Source: Streptomyces coffeae (GTDB lineage Bacteria; Actinomycetota; Actinomycetes; Streptomycetales; Streptomycetaceae). Taken from it: 64,000 bases of DNA. The DNA is taken from NCBI RefSeq assembly GCF_016741875.1, contig NZ_JAERRF010000009.1:248001-312000 (forward strand). The letters run 5' to 3'. Positions 35,531 through 44,962 of this stretch are shown piece by piece. Under the pieces are notes generated by a model. It was not told the DNA's origin. It ran no database searches and worked only from the letters and a program-made list of their open reading frames with translations. The first letter of the stretch is position 1; each line of letters starts with the position of its first letter. Made by a program: the position numbers and the translations under genes.

Positions 35531-38500
35531 ATGCCCGCAACCGCCGCGGACGGTCCCGCCTCCGCGACCACTGTCGAGACCTCTCCCGCGCCCGGCTCCG
35601 AGGAGCCCGGCCGGCTGGCCTTCCCCGCCTCCTCCGCCCAGGAGCAGATGTGGTTCCTCCAGCAACTCGCCCCGGACAACCCGTATTACAACGTCCCGCT
35701 GTCCCTGCGGCTGACCGGCACACTGGACCGGGACGCGCTCGCGGCGGCCGTCGCGGACCTGGTGGACCGGCACGAGACGCTGCGGACGGTCTTCGACGAC
35801 TCCGGCGACGAGCTGCGTCAGGTCGTCCTGGACCGCGCCGACGTGCCGCTCACCATGACCGCACTGCCCGGCGAGGACGCCCCGGAGCACGATGAGGCCC
35901 TGCGCGCGGCACTCGACGCCCTGGCCCGGCGCCCCTTCGATCTGACGGCAGAACCGCCGGTCCGCGCGGGGCTGCTGCGGCTGGCCGAGGACGAGCACAT
36001 CCTCGTCCTGTGCGTCCATCACATCGTCGTCGACGGCTGGGCGCTCGGCATCCTGGTGCGCGAACTGGGCGTCGCATACGCGGCCCGGTGCGTGGGCCGC
36101 GCCCCCGAACTGCCCGAGCTGTCCATCCAGTACGCCGACTGGTCCGAGTGGCAGCGCGAGCGGCAGGACACCGAGGACGCGCGGGCCGGGCTCGCCTACT
36201 GGCGGGAACGCCTCTCGGGCGAGCTGCCGGTCCTGGACCTGCCCGCCGACCGCCCGCGCCCGGCCCGGCCTTCGTACGCGGGCGCGCAGTGGGAGCTCCA
36301 GCTGCCCGCGCCGCTCACCTCGGCGCTGCGCGCGTTCTGCCGGGAGCGCGGCGTGACGCTCTACACCGCACTCCTGGCCGGGTACGCCGCGTTCCTGTCC
36401 CGGCACACCGGCGGCGACGACATCATCGTGGGCACCCCGTTCGCCAACCGGGACGAGCCCCAAGTGCAGCCGGTCGTCGGCTACTTCGCGAACGTCCTGC
36501 CCATGCGGCTGTCGCTGACCGGCGCCCCGTCGTTCACCGAACTCGTCGCGCGGGCCGGGGAGACCGTGCTCGGCGGCCGCGCCCACGACCGGACGCGGCT
36601 GGAGCAGATCGTCGCGGAGGTCGCCCCGGAGCGGACGGGCGACCGCGCCACTCTCGTCCAGGCGGTCTTCGCGCTACAGGACTTCGCCCTCCCTGAGCCG
36701 GAGCTGGCCGGGCTGAAGGCCGCGCACTTCCTCGTCGACGCCCAGTCCACCCGGCACGACCTGGAGTTCCATGTCCAGGACGACGGCGGCGCGCTGCGAG
36801 TCCTGGTCGTCTACGGCACAGATCTGTTCGACGAGCCGACCGTGCGGCGGATGGCACAGCGCTGGGTCCGCCTGCTCCAGGCGGCGGTGGCGGCCCCGCT
36901 CACTCCGGTGACCGCCCTGGACCTGCTCACCGAGGAGGAACACACCGCGCTGGCTGTCGAGTTGGCGCGGCAGGGCCGCCCGGCGGAGGCCGTGGAGGAG
37001 ACGGAGCCGGTCGCACTGCCGGAGCGTTTCGCGCGGGTGGTCGCCGAACGTCCCGGTGACGTGGCCGTCGCCACCGGCGCGGACGAGTTGACCTGGCGGG
37101 AGCTGGACGGCAGGGCCGCGCGGCTGACGGCGCGGCTCGCGGCCGCCGGTACGGGCCCGGGCAGCCGACTGGCCGTCGCGGCCGGAGCGGACGCGTCCGG
37201 CGTGACGGCGCTGCTCGCCGCCCTGCGCACCGGGGCGGCGGTGGTCGTTCTTGACCCGGCCGACCCGCCGGAGCGCAACCGGGACCTCGTCCGCCGCGGC
37301 GGGGCGCACGCCGTGCTCACCGACGCCGAGGGCGCGTGGGGCGTGCCCCGTGTCCCGCTCGGGGACACCGCACCGGACGCGGAGGACGTTCCCGCCGCGT
37401 CCGGAGGCGACGGCGGCCCGGTGCTGCTGGAGTGGTCGGACCACGGCCTGCTGGGCGTCGGTTCCCCCGCTCTCGCCGCCCAGACCGCACTGCTGGCCGA
37501 CGCCGCGGGACTGCGCCCGGACGACCGGGTGGCCGTGGCCGCGCCGCCCGGCTCCCCGGCCTTCGTGCGGGGCGTGCTGGCCGCGCTCGCCTCGGGCGCC
37601 CGCCTGCTCCTCGGCGGCAACGACGAACGGGGCGGCCAGGACGAACAGGGCGGCCGGATGGCCTCACCCACCGTGGTACTCGCCGCCGACCGGCCGCCGT
37701 CCCGGCCCGGTGCGCGGACCGTGCTGCTCGCCCCGCCCGCACCGGGCCCGCGGGGCGCGGCCGACCGGGTCGCGCTGGCCCCGGGCGTCGGCCCGTACGC
37801 CCTGGCGCCCGAAGGGCGGGCGGACTTCGGCCCGCTGCTTCCCGTGTGCGTGCTGGACGGGGAGGGGCCGCACGCCCCGTGGGGGGTGCCGGGCGGCGTC
37901 TGGGCCGCCCCACGCGGCGGTACCGTCGCCGGACTCCCCGAGCGCAAGGACCCGTTCGGCGCGGGGCTGCTCCTCCAGCCCGTCGGCCACACCGGCCGGA
38001 TCGACCCCGGCGGACGTCTGACGGCGGACGGCGGTGGCTCGGAGGGCGCCGTGCTGGGCGGGCAGTGGGTGGACCCGGCCTGCGTCGAGCGGGCGCTGCT
38101 GGCGCTCGACGCCGTCCGCGACTGCCGGGTGACGTTCCGCCGACGGCCAGTATCCGCCGGACAGGGCTTGGACGGCGCCTTGGAGGCGGTCGCGTTCGTG
38201 GTGCCGTCCGCCGCCGTGGACCGGGAGCGGCTCACCGCCGCCGCGCGTACCGCGCTGCCTGCCGGTGCCCCGCCCGCGCGGGTGGTGGCCGTCTCCGTCC
38301 TGCCGCGCACTGCCGACGGGGGCGTGGACGTCGCGGTCCTGGACCGGCTGCCGGTGGTGGACGAGGAGCTCGCCGCCGCCTGGGAGCGGCACCTCACAGC
38401 CGAGGCCGACGGCGGGCCCGCCATCGTGCTGGTCACCGACGATCCACCTCCGGAGCCCGACCGGCTGCACCTCGGCACACGCGACCTCGGCCCCCGCGGG

Positions 38501-41500
38501 TCCGGCCACGGCACCGAACAGGCCGGTACGGACCGGGAATCCGCGCGGTCCTCGGAACCCGCGAAGGCCGACGCCCCGCCCTCCGTCTCCACCGGCCCCG
38601 AGCTGCACCCGCTGCCCGTGGCGGACCTGGCGGCCGCGCTGCGCCGTACCGCGGCCGGGGACGGCGGCATGACACATCTGCGGGCCGACGGCCCGCAGGA
38701 GCAGCAGTCGTACGCCGCGCTCGCCGAGGACGCCTCCCGGGTGCTGGGCGGTCTGCGGCGGCTGGGCGCGCGGCCGGGCGACCCGGTGCTCCTCCAACTG
38801 CCGGACACCCGGGACTTCGTGACCGGTTTCTGGGCCTGTGTCATCGGCGGGTTCGCCGCCGTGCCACTGGCGTCCCCGCCCGGCGGCTACGGCGTGGACA
38901 GCGCCCAGGCGGCACGGCTGGCCGACGCCTGGGACACCCTCGGCGAGCCGTGGATCCTCGCACCGTCCACGGCCCGTGCCGGGATCACGGGGCTGCTGGC
39001 CCGGCAGGGGCGCGGCACTCCCCGCGTGGCCTGTGTCGACGAGCTGCTGACGGGCGGCCAGGACCAGGACTGGTACCGGCCCTCGCCCGACAGCCTCGTC
39101 CTGCTGCTGCTCACCTCGGGCAGCACCGGACGCCCCAAGGCCGTCGAGCAGCGGCACCGCAATATCCTCACCCAGGTCGCCGCGGTCCATCAGCGGCACG
39201 GCATCGGCCCGGCCGACCGGTCGTACAACTGGATGCCGCTGGACCACGTCGGCGGCCTCCTCATGACGCATGTGCGCGATCTGGTGGCGGGCGCCTCGCA
39301 GGTGATCGCGCCCACGTCCTGGGTGCTGGAAGACCCGCTGCGCTGGCTGGACGGCATCGACCGGTACCGCGCCACCACCACCTGGGCGCCGAACTTCGCC
39401 TACGGGCTGGTGGGCGAGCGGCTCGCCGAGGAACCCGGCCGCGGCTGGGACCTCTCCTGTCTGCGGTTCGCGATCAACGGCGGCGAGGCGGTGATCGCCC
39501 GGGTGGTGCGCCGCTTCCTGGCCGCGCTCGCGCCGTACGGGCTCTCCGGCACCGCCGTGCACCCGGCCTGGGGCATGTCGGAGACCTGCTCCCTCGAGGC
39601 CGACAGCGTGCTGACGCTGGAGAACAGCACGGACGACGACACGTTCGTCAGCTGCGGCCGCCCGCTCCCCGGGTTCTCCGTCCGGGTGGCGGGCGAGGAC
39701 GGACTGCCGGTGCCGGAGGGCGCCGTCGGCCGGCTCCAGGTGCACGGCGCCGCCGTGACCTACGGCTACCACCGGGAACCGGCGAAGAACGCCGAATCCT
39801 TCACCGCGGACGGCTGGTTCGAAACCGGCGATCTGGCGTTCCTGCGCGATGGCGAGCTGTATCTCGCCGGGCGGGCCAAGGACACGATCATCGTCAACGG
39901 CGTCAATCTCCAGTCCCACGACATCGAGGCCGTGGCCGAGGACGTCCCCGGCGTGGAGCGCTCCTACACCGCCGCCGTCGCGGCCCGCGCGCCGGGGGAC
40001 ACCACCGACCGGCTCGCTCTCTTCTGCTGTCCGCAGCCCGGTGCCGACGAACGGCGGCTGGCCGTCGAGATCACCGGCCGGGTCACCCGTGAGACGGGGG
40101 TGTCCCCCTCGTTCCTGGTGTTCACCGAGCCCGCCGCCATTCCCAAGACGGAGATCGGCAAGATCCAGCGATCGGCGCTGCAACAGCGCCTGGCGGCAGG
40201 CGAGTTCGACGCGGCGCTGCGCCGGACCGATCTGCTGCTGGGCAACGAGCGGACGATCGTCAACCGGTTCCACCGGCCCGTCTGGCAGCGCGCCGAGGCC
40301 CCGCGCACCCCGCTCGCCGCCGTCGACCGGGCCCACACGGTGGTACTCGCCGACCCCGGCGGGGCGGTGGCGGACGCCTTCTTCGGGCTGGTGCGGGCGG
40401 CGGGCGGCCGGTGCACCGTCCTCGGCCCGGGGGCGACGGGGGACGAGGCGCTCGACCGGGCCGATCGCGTGCTGGATCTGCGGCTGCTCGGCGCGCCGGC
40501 GCGGGAGCCGGAGCCGCTCGCCGCGCTGACCGCCCTGTTGCGCGCCCAGTCCGCCGTACGGGAGGCGACCGGACGGGCGCTCGTCCTGGACGTCGTGGCC
40601 ACCTCCAGCCGGGCGGGGCTCGCCGGGCGGGGCCCCGTTGTGCCGGGGCGGGCCGCGGCCGTTCCCGTGCTCAAGAGCGGCGTGCAGGAGTGGCCGTGGC
40701 TGACCGGCCGGTGGATCGACGTGGACACCGCCGGTGGACCCGAGCGGCTCGCGGCCCTGCTGTGGGCGGAGAGCCGGTCCCCCGTCACCGACGGGGACAT
40801 CGCCTACCGGGACGGCGTCCGGTACGTGCAGCGGCTGGAACAGCTGCCCGCTCCCGGATACGCGTCGCCGCTGCGCGAGGGCGGGCACTATCTGCTCACC
40901 GGCGGTCTTGGCGGGCTCGGCGTGGACACCGCCCGCCATCTGCTCACCGCGTACGGCGCCGCCGTGACCCTGGTCGGGCGCGGCGACCCGGGCCGGGATC
41001 CCGGCCGGGCGGCCGCGCTGGAGGAACTGCGGGCGCTGGGCGACGTTCGGTACGCCGTCGCCGACGTCACCGACCGCGCGGCGGTCCACCGGGTGCTGCG
41101 GGAGGCGGCCGGGTGTCACGGCGGGGCGCTGGACGGGGTGTTCCACCTCGCCGGTGTGCTGGAGGAACGCCCGCTGGGCGAGGCGGACGCGGACCACTGG
41201 GAGCGCGTCCTGGCCGCGAAGGCCACCGGCACGGAACACCTCCTGGAGGCGCTCGGCGACCGGCCCGACGCGCTGTTCGTCGCCTACTCCTCCGTCAACG
41301 GCCACTTCGGGGGCGCCGGAGCGGCCGCCTACGCGGCCGCCAACGCCCAGCTGGACGCGCTTGTCGCCGGGCGGCGGGACGCCGGGATGCCGGCGGTGAG
41401 CCTGGCCTGGAGCATGTGGGACGAGCGCGGTATGAGCCGCGGCTACGCTCTCAAACCGCTGACCCGGGCCCGCGGTTATCTGCCGCTCGGTCCCCGGGAG

Positions 41501-42916
41501 GCCGTCCGTTCCCTGGATGTCGCCCTCCGTCACGACGAGCCGCACCTGCTGATCGGCCTGGACGGCGGCGCCCCTTGGGTGGGCAGCCATCTCACGGGTC
41601 CCGCGCATCCGCTGCACCGCCTGACCGCCTATCTGGTACCGGCTCCCGGGACCGGGCGGCAGGGGGCGGACCGGCCGGGCCCGGCGGACGTCTTCGGCAC
41701 GCCCGCCTCCTGCGCTCGGGTGCACCACGAGACCCTGCCGCTCACCGCGGACGGCGACGTGGATCGCGAACGGCTGCGCCGGGCCGGGACCGGTGGCGTC
41801 ACGGCCCCCGGCGGCGCGACGCGCGGCGGGGAGCCCCCGCGTGACGGGACCGAGCGGGCGCTCGCCGACCTGTGGTGCTCCGTGCTCGACGTCGACCGGG
41901 TCGGCCGCCACGACAACTTCTTCGACCTGGGCGGGCGTTCACTGCTGGCGACTCGCCTGGTCAGCCGGATCCGTACGGTGCTGGGCCACTCCGTCGGCGT
42001 CGCCGCCCTCTTCGAACACCCCACGGTGGCGGGGCTCGCGGCGCATCTGGAGGGACGGTCGACCGGCGCGTCCCCGTTCGCCCCGCATCTGCCGCTGCGG
42101 CCCGAGGGCAGCGCCACTCCGCTGTTCTGCTTCCACCCCGGCGGAGGCATCTGCTGGCCCTTCGCCCCGCTCCTCGCCCACCTCGACGGGGCGGTTCCGG
42201 TGCACGGCGTGCAGTCGCCGGGCCTCACGGACCCGGCCGCGCTGCCGGGCTCCATCGAGGAGATGGCCGACGACTACACGCGGCGGATCCGTGAGCTGCG
42301 CCCGTCCGGGCCGTATGCGCTGCTCGGCTGGTCGCTCGGTGGGTTCGTCGCGCACGCGGTGGCCGAACGGCTCCAGCGGGCGGGAGAGCGCGTCGAACTC
42401 CTCGCCGTCCTCGACAGCTTCCCGCTGCGGCAGGAGGACCTCGGGTCGCTGCCCGCGCCCGAGGAACTGGAGGGCATCCTGCTGGGTCTGCTGCTGGACG
42501 GCGCGGGGGTGGCTCCCGCCCCTGGCGCGGCCCCGCCGGACCGGGCCGCCGCCGTGGCCGCGCTGCGGAGCAGCGGCAGCGCCCTGGCCGGCATCGACGA
42601 GGCCCAACTCGGCCGCATGGTGGACGTCATGCGGCACAACACCGGGCTGGTCGCCGGGCACACGCCCGGCACGGTCGACGGCGACCTGCTGGTCTTCACC
42701 GCGCGCCGCAGCCACGCCGCGGACGCGCCGCCGCCCGCCGAGCGCTGGCGGCCGCATATGACCGGTGAGGTGACCGACCACGTGCTGGACTCTCTCCACC
42801 AGGAGATCCTGCGCCCCGCGCACCTTCCGTTCCTCGCCGCGCCCCTCAACGCCCGACTCGCCCCGGGCGCACCGGGCGACGGCTCACACCCCACCAGGGA
42901 AGGACGATCCTCGTGA
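35531..42916 (+). CDS. Terminal depsipeptide NRPS: C-[relic A]-A(keto acid)-KR-PCP-TE
   Basis: 2,461 residues; ATG 6 bases after AGGAG. Order: C (HHIVVDG about 163), a degenerate adenylation domain (about 496-943) without the TSGSTG, YGxTE and catalytic-lysine motifs, an active-looking keto-acid A domain (about 1027-1574; LLTSGSTGRPK, NWMPLDHVGG, WGMSET, PKTEIGK), KR (about 1780-2010; TGGLGGLG, YSSVNGHFGG, AAYAAAN), an A10-like remnant (LPLTADGDVDRERL), PCP (GGRSLL, Ser 2137) and thioesterase (GWSLGG, Ser 2268; CFHPGGG). It should esterify a third reduced keto acid to the methylated polyketide unit and then close the macrolactone on the threonine hydroxyl. Placing a hydroxy-acid module after the PKS separates this line from antimycin and JBIR-06 and fits a larger ring. 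Confidence 0.93.
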   Translation: MPATAADGPASATTVETSPAPGSEEPGRLAFPASSAQEQMWFLQQLAPDNPYYNVPLSLRLTGTLDRDALAAAVADLVDRHETLRTVFDDSGDELRQVVLDRADVPLTMTALPGEDAPEHDEALRAALDALARRPFDLTAEPPVRAGLLRLAEDEHILVLCVHHIVVDGWALGILVRELGVAYAARCVGRAPELPELSIQYADWSEWQRERQDTEDARAGLAYWRERLSGELPVLDLPADRPRPARPSYAGAQWELQLPAPLTSALRAFCRERGVTLYTALLAGYAAFLSRHTGGDDIIVGTPFANRDEPQVQPVVGYFANVLPMRLSLTGAPSFTELVARAGETVLGGRAHDRTRLEQIVAEVAPERTGDRATLVQAVFALQDFALPEPELAGLKAAHFLVDAQSTRHDLEFHVQDDGGALRVLVVYGTDLFDEPTVRRMAQRWVRLLQAAVAAPLTPVTALDLLTEEEHTALAVELARQGRPAEAVEETEPVALPERFARVVAERPGDVAVATGADELTWRELDGRAARLTARLAAAGTGPGSRLAVAAGADASGVTALLAALRTGAAVVVLDPADPPERNRDLVRRGGAHAVLTDAEGAWGVPRVPLGDTAPDAEDVPAASGGDGGPVLLEWSDHGLLGVGSPALAAQTALLADAAGLRPDDRVAVAAPPGSPAFVRGVLAALASGARLLLGGNDERGGQDEQGGRMASPTVVLAADRPPSRPGARTVLLAPPAPGPRGAADRVALAPGVGPYALAPEGRADFGPLLPVCVLDGEGPHAPWGVPGGVWAAPRGGTVAGLPERKDPFGAGLLLQPVGHTGRIDPGGRLTADGGGSEGAVLGGQWVDPACVERALLALDAVRDCRVTFRRRPVSAGQGLDGALEAVAFVVPSAAVDRERLTAAARTALPAGAPPARVVAVSVLPRTADGGVDVAVLDRLPVVDEELAAAWERHLTAEADGGPAIVLVTDDPPPEPDRLHLGTRDLGPRGSGHGTEQAGTDRESARSSEPAKADAPPSVSTGPELHPLPVADLAAALRRTAAGDGGMTHLRADGPQEQQSYAALAEDASRVLGGLRRLGARPGDPVLLQLPDTRDFVTGFWACVIGGFAAVPLASPPGGYGVDSAQAARLADAWDTLGEPWILAPSTARAGITGLLARQGRGTPRVACVDELLTGGQDQDWYRPSPDSLVLLLLTSGSTGRPKAVEQRHRNILTQVAAVHQRHGIGPADRSYNWMPLDHVGGLLMTHVRDLVAGASQVIAPTSWVLEDPLRWLDGIDRYRATTTWAPNFAYGLVGERLAEEPGRGWDLSCLRFAINGGEAVIARVVRRFLAALAPYGLSGTAVHPAWGMSETCSLEADSVLTLENSTDDDTFVSCGRPLPGFSVRVAGEDGLPVPEGAVGRLQVHGAAVTYGYHREPAKNAESFTADGWFETGDLAFLRDGELYLAGRAKDTIIVNGVNLQSHDIEAVAEDVPGVERSYTAAVAARAPGDTTDRLALFCCPQPGADERRLAVEITGRVTRETGVSPSFLVFTEPAAIPKTEIGKIQRSALQQRLAAGEFDAALRRTDLLLGNERTIVNRFHRPVWQRAEAPRTPLAAVDRAHTVVLADPGGAVADAFFGLVRAAGGRCTVLGPGATGDEALDRADRVLDLRLLGAPAREPEPLAALTALLRAQSAVREATGRALVLDVVATSSRAGLAGRGPVVPGRAAAVPVLKSGVQEWPWLTGRWIDVDTAGGPERLAALLWAESRSPVTDGDIAYRDGVRYVQRLEQLPAPGYASPLREGGHYLLTGGLGGLGVDTARHLLTAYGAAVTLVGRGDPGRDPGRAAALEELRALGDVRYAVADVTDRAAVHRVLREAAGCHGGALDGVFHLAGVLEERPLGEADADHWERVLAAKATGTEHLLEALGDRPDALFVAYSSVNGHFGGAGAAAYAAANAQLDALVAGRRDAGMPAVSLAWSMWDERGMSRGYALKPLTRARGYLPLGPREAVRSLDVALRHDEPHLLIGLDGGAPWVGSHLTGPAHPLHRLTAYLVPAPGTGRQGADRPGPADVFGTPASCARVHHETLPLTADGDVDRERLRRAGTGGVTAPGGATRGGEPPRDGTERALADLWCSVLDVDRVGRHDNFFDLGGRSLLATRLVSRIRTVLGHSVGVAALFEHPTVAGLAAHLEGRSTGASPFAPHLPLRPEGSATPLFCFHPGGGICWPFAPLLAHLDGAVPVHGVQSPGLTDPAALPGSIEEMADDYTRRIRELRPSGPYALLGWSLGGFVAHAVAERLQRAGERVELLAVLDSFPLRQEDLGSLPAPEELEGILLGLLLDGAGVAPAPGAAPPDRAAAVAALRSSGSALAGIDEAQLGRMVDVMRHNTGLVAGHTPGTVDGDLLVFTARRSHAADAPPPAERWRPHMTGEVTDHVLDSLHQEILRPAHLPFLAAPLNARLAPGAPGDGSHPTREGRSS

Positions 42917-43092
42917 CCCCCAGCCCCATGGACCGGAACAGCCCCATGGACCGGAACGACGCGACGGACCCCGAGGTCCGGGGCCCGGCCGACGACCGCG
43001 GGCAGCCCTGTCCCCGGCCGGGCCGCACCCCCGTGCCGGGCGGCCGGCGCACCGCGCACACCGCCGCCGGCTCGCGGGGGGAGGCGGCATGA
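42913..43092 (+). CDS. Small 59-residue ORF translationally coupled on both sides
   Basis: It is too short for usual gene finding. It starts at a GTG overlapping the NRPS stop (GTGA), has AAGGA 8 bases upstream, and its TGA overlaps the ATG of the SDR (ATGA). It fills the gap exactly. The protein is polar and disorder-prone (Pro, Arg, Asp, Gly), begins with a tandem SPMDRN repeat encoded by an exact 18-bp tandem repeat (42922-42957), and has one cysteine. It lacks the Trp/Pro pattern of MbtH proteins. It may be a real small protein or a reading frame kept for translational coupling. Confidence 0.5.
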   Translation: MTPSPMDRNSPMDRNDATDPEVRGPADDRGQPCPRPGRTPVPGGRRTAHTAAGSRGEAA

Positions 43093-44165
43093 GGCTTCTC
43101 ATCCTCGGCGGAACCGCGTTCCTCGGCCGCGCCTTCGCCACCGAGGCGCTCGCGGCGGGGCACACCGTCACCGCCTTCAACCGGGGCCGCACCGGGCCTG
43201 ACATACCCGGCGTCGAGAGCGTGCGCGGCGACCGCACGGTGGCCGCCGACCTGTCCGCGCCGGCGGCGGGCGGGAGTTGGGACACGGTCGTCGACACGTG
43301 CGGCTATGTCCCGCGGGTGGTGGGCTCCTCGGCGGCGGCCCTGTCCGGGCTCGCGGACACGTATGTGTTCGTCTCCAGCGTCGCCGCCTACCGGCGGAAC
43401 GGCCCCTTCGACCCGCTGGACGGCGACGAGAGCGCGCCCCTGCACGACTGCCCGGACGAGGCGGGTCCCGACGGCGGGCACTACGGGGTGCTCAAGGCGG
43501 GCTGCGAACGCGCCGTCCGGCGGCACTTCGCCGGCCGGACGCAGCTGCTGCGCCCGGGCGCGGTGGTCGGCCCGCACGAGGACACCGGGATGAGCGCCCA
43601 CTGGCTGCGCCGGTTCGCGGACGGCGGGCCGGTGCTGGCCCCGGGCAGCCCCCGGGCCCCGCTGCCGCTGGTCGACGCGCGCGACGTGGCGCGGTTCGGC
43701 TTGGCCCTGGCCAACGGCGCCGCCGAGGGCGGCGCGTGGAACGTGGCCGGGCCGCGGGGCCTGGACTACGGTGCCTGGCTGACCGCCTGCCGTGATGCCA
43801 CCGGCGGCGGGGAACCGGTGTGGGTGCCGGACGACTTCCTGCTCGCCCAGGGGCTGCGGCCGTGGCTGGACCTGCCGTTGTGGGCGCCAGGAGCCGTCCC
43901 GGAGCGCTCGGTGTGGGGATTCTCCACCGAGCGGGCCCGGGGCGCCGGGCTCGTCTGCCGCCCGGCGCACGAGACCGCCGCCGACACCTGGCGCTGGCTC
44001 CGCCCGCTGACCGACCTGCCGCAGCGCCCGGACCAGCCCGCCCCGGCACTGGACCGGGCCCGGGAGCTGGCGGTGCTCGACGCGTGGGCGACGTCCCGCC
44101 CCGAAGGATCCGGCAGCCCGGAACCGTCCCCGGAAGCCCGCCCCGAAGGAAGCCGCACCCGGTGA
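43089..44165 (+). CDS. Extended-type NAD(P)-dependent short-chain reductase (candidate trans-acting ketoreductase)
   Basis: 358 residues. It has an N-terminal Rossmann fold (LILGGTAFLGRAFA), Asn-rich strand end TAFNRGRTG (the Arg favours NADP), the Ser of FVSSVAAY and the catalytic Tyr-x3-Lys of HYGVLKAG. This is the extended SDR family of nucleotide-sugar epimerases and related reductases. Its place inside the assembly-line operon, and the missing KR in the PKS, make it the candidate for reducing the beta-ketone of the methylated polyketide unit, the job of AntM-type reductases in this compound class. The link is positional, since AntM-like proteins I know are not certainly of this subfamily. 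It overlaps the next gene by GTGA. Confidence 0.8.
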   Translation: MRLLILGGTAFLGRAFATEALAAGHTVTAFNRGRTGPDIPGVESVRGDRTVAADLSAPAAGGSWDTVVDTCGYVPRVVGSSAAALSGLADTYVFVSSVAAYRRNGPFDPLDGDESAPLHDCPDEAGPDGGHYGVLKAGCERAVRRHFAGRTQLLRPGAVVGPHEDTGMSAHWLRRFADGGPVLAPGSPRAPLPLVDARDVARFGLALANGAAEGGAWNVAGPRGLDYGAWLTACRDATGGGEPVWVPDDFLLAQGLRPWLDLPLWAPGAVPERSVWGFSTERARGAGLVCRPAHETAADTWRWLRPLTDLPQRPDQPAPALDRARELAVLDAWATSRPEGSGSPEPSPEARPEGSRTR

Positions 44166-44962
44166 GCCCGCTATCCGTCATCCGCCCCCGGCCCGTGGAC
44201 GCGCCGTCGCTGCGGCTGTTCGTCCTGCACCACTCCGGCGCTTCCCACATCCCGTACCGCCCCTGGGCCGCCCATGTGCCGGCGGACTGGGAGCTGTGCC
44301 TGGTCGAGGCGCCGGGCCGGGGCGGCCGCCCCGGCCCGCTCCGCGAGACGGCGGCCGAACTGGCCGAGGCGTACGTGGCCGACGTCCGGCCCTGGGCCGA
44401 CCGGCCGTACGCCCTGTTCGGGCACAGCATGGGCGCCGTCGCCGGCTATGAGCTGACCCTCGCGCTGCGGGACCGCGGGCTACCGCTGCCCCGCTGGCTG
44501 GGCCTGTCGGCCGTCAGCCCGCCCGAGCATCACCCGCGTGCCGAGCCGCACTTCGATCTGCCCGAGGACGAACTGCGCGAGTGGCTGGCCGTCATGGGCG
44601 GCACCGCGCGCGAGGTGCTGGAGGACCCGGAGATGTGGGCGCTGATCGAGCCCGTCCTCCGCGCGGACCTGCGTATCGCGGAGCGCTGGGAGCCCCGGCA
44701 CGGCACGGGCCCGCTGACGGTGCCGCTGTCGGTCTTCGCCGGGGACACCGACCCGATCGCGCCCTGGCATCTGATGCACACCTGGGCCGAGCGGAGCATC
44801 CGCTTCTGCGGCGCCCAGGTGCTGACGGGCGGTCACTTCTACTTCCAGCCGGACCCGGCGCCGCTGGTCGGCCGGATCGTCTCGGCGGTCCGCTCCGTGG
44901 CCCCGGCCGTCCAGGTGAACACGCCCGGTCCCGCCGGGACCACACCGATCTGGAGCGCCTGA
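44162..44962 (+). CDS. Type II thioesterase
   Basis: 266 residues from a GTG overlapping the SDR stop. It has the alpha/beta-hydrolase motifs of editing thioesterases: FVLHHSGASHIPYRPWA at the start, ALFGHSMGA with the nucleophile serine, FAGDTDPIAP with the acid residue, and GGHFYF with the histidine. It would strip misprimed acyl groups from the carrier domains of the NRPS/PKS. It is the last gene of the rightward assembly-line operon. Its 3' end overlaps the convergent PPTase gene by 124 bp. Confidence 0.9.
   Translation: MSPLSVIRPRPVDAPSLRLFVLHHSGASHIPYRPWAAHVPADWELCLVEAPGRGGRPGPLRETAAELAEAYVADVRPWADRPYALFGHSMGAVAGYELTLALRDRGLPLPRWLGLSAVSPPEHHPRAEPHFDLPEDELREWLAVMGGTAREVLEDPEMWALIEPVLRADLRIAERWEPRHGTGPLTVPLSVFAGDTDPIAPWHLMHTWAERSIRFCGAQVLTGGHFYFQPDPAPLVGRIVSAVRSVAPAVQVNTPGPAGTTPIWSA

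Noticed and set aside
42913..43092. MbtH-like protein for the NRPS
   Set aside because: The size is right, but the conserved Trp and Pro positions and the NxExQxSxWP-like pattern are absent.
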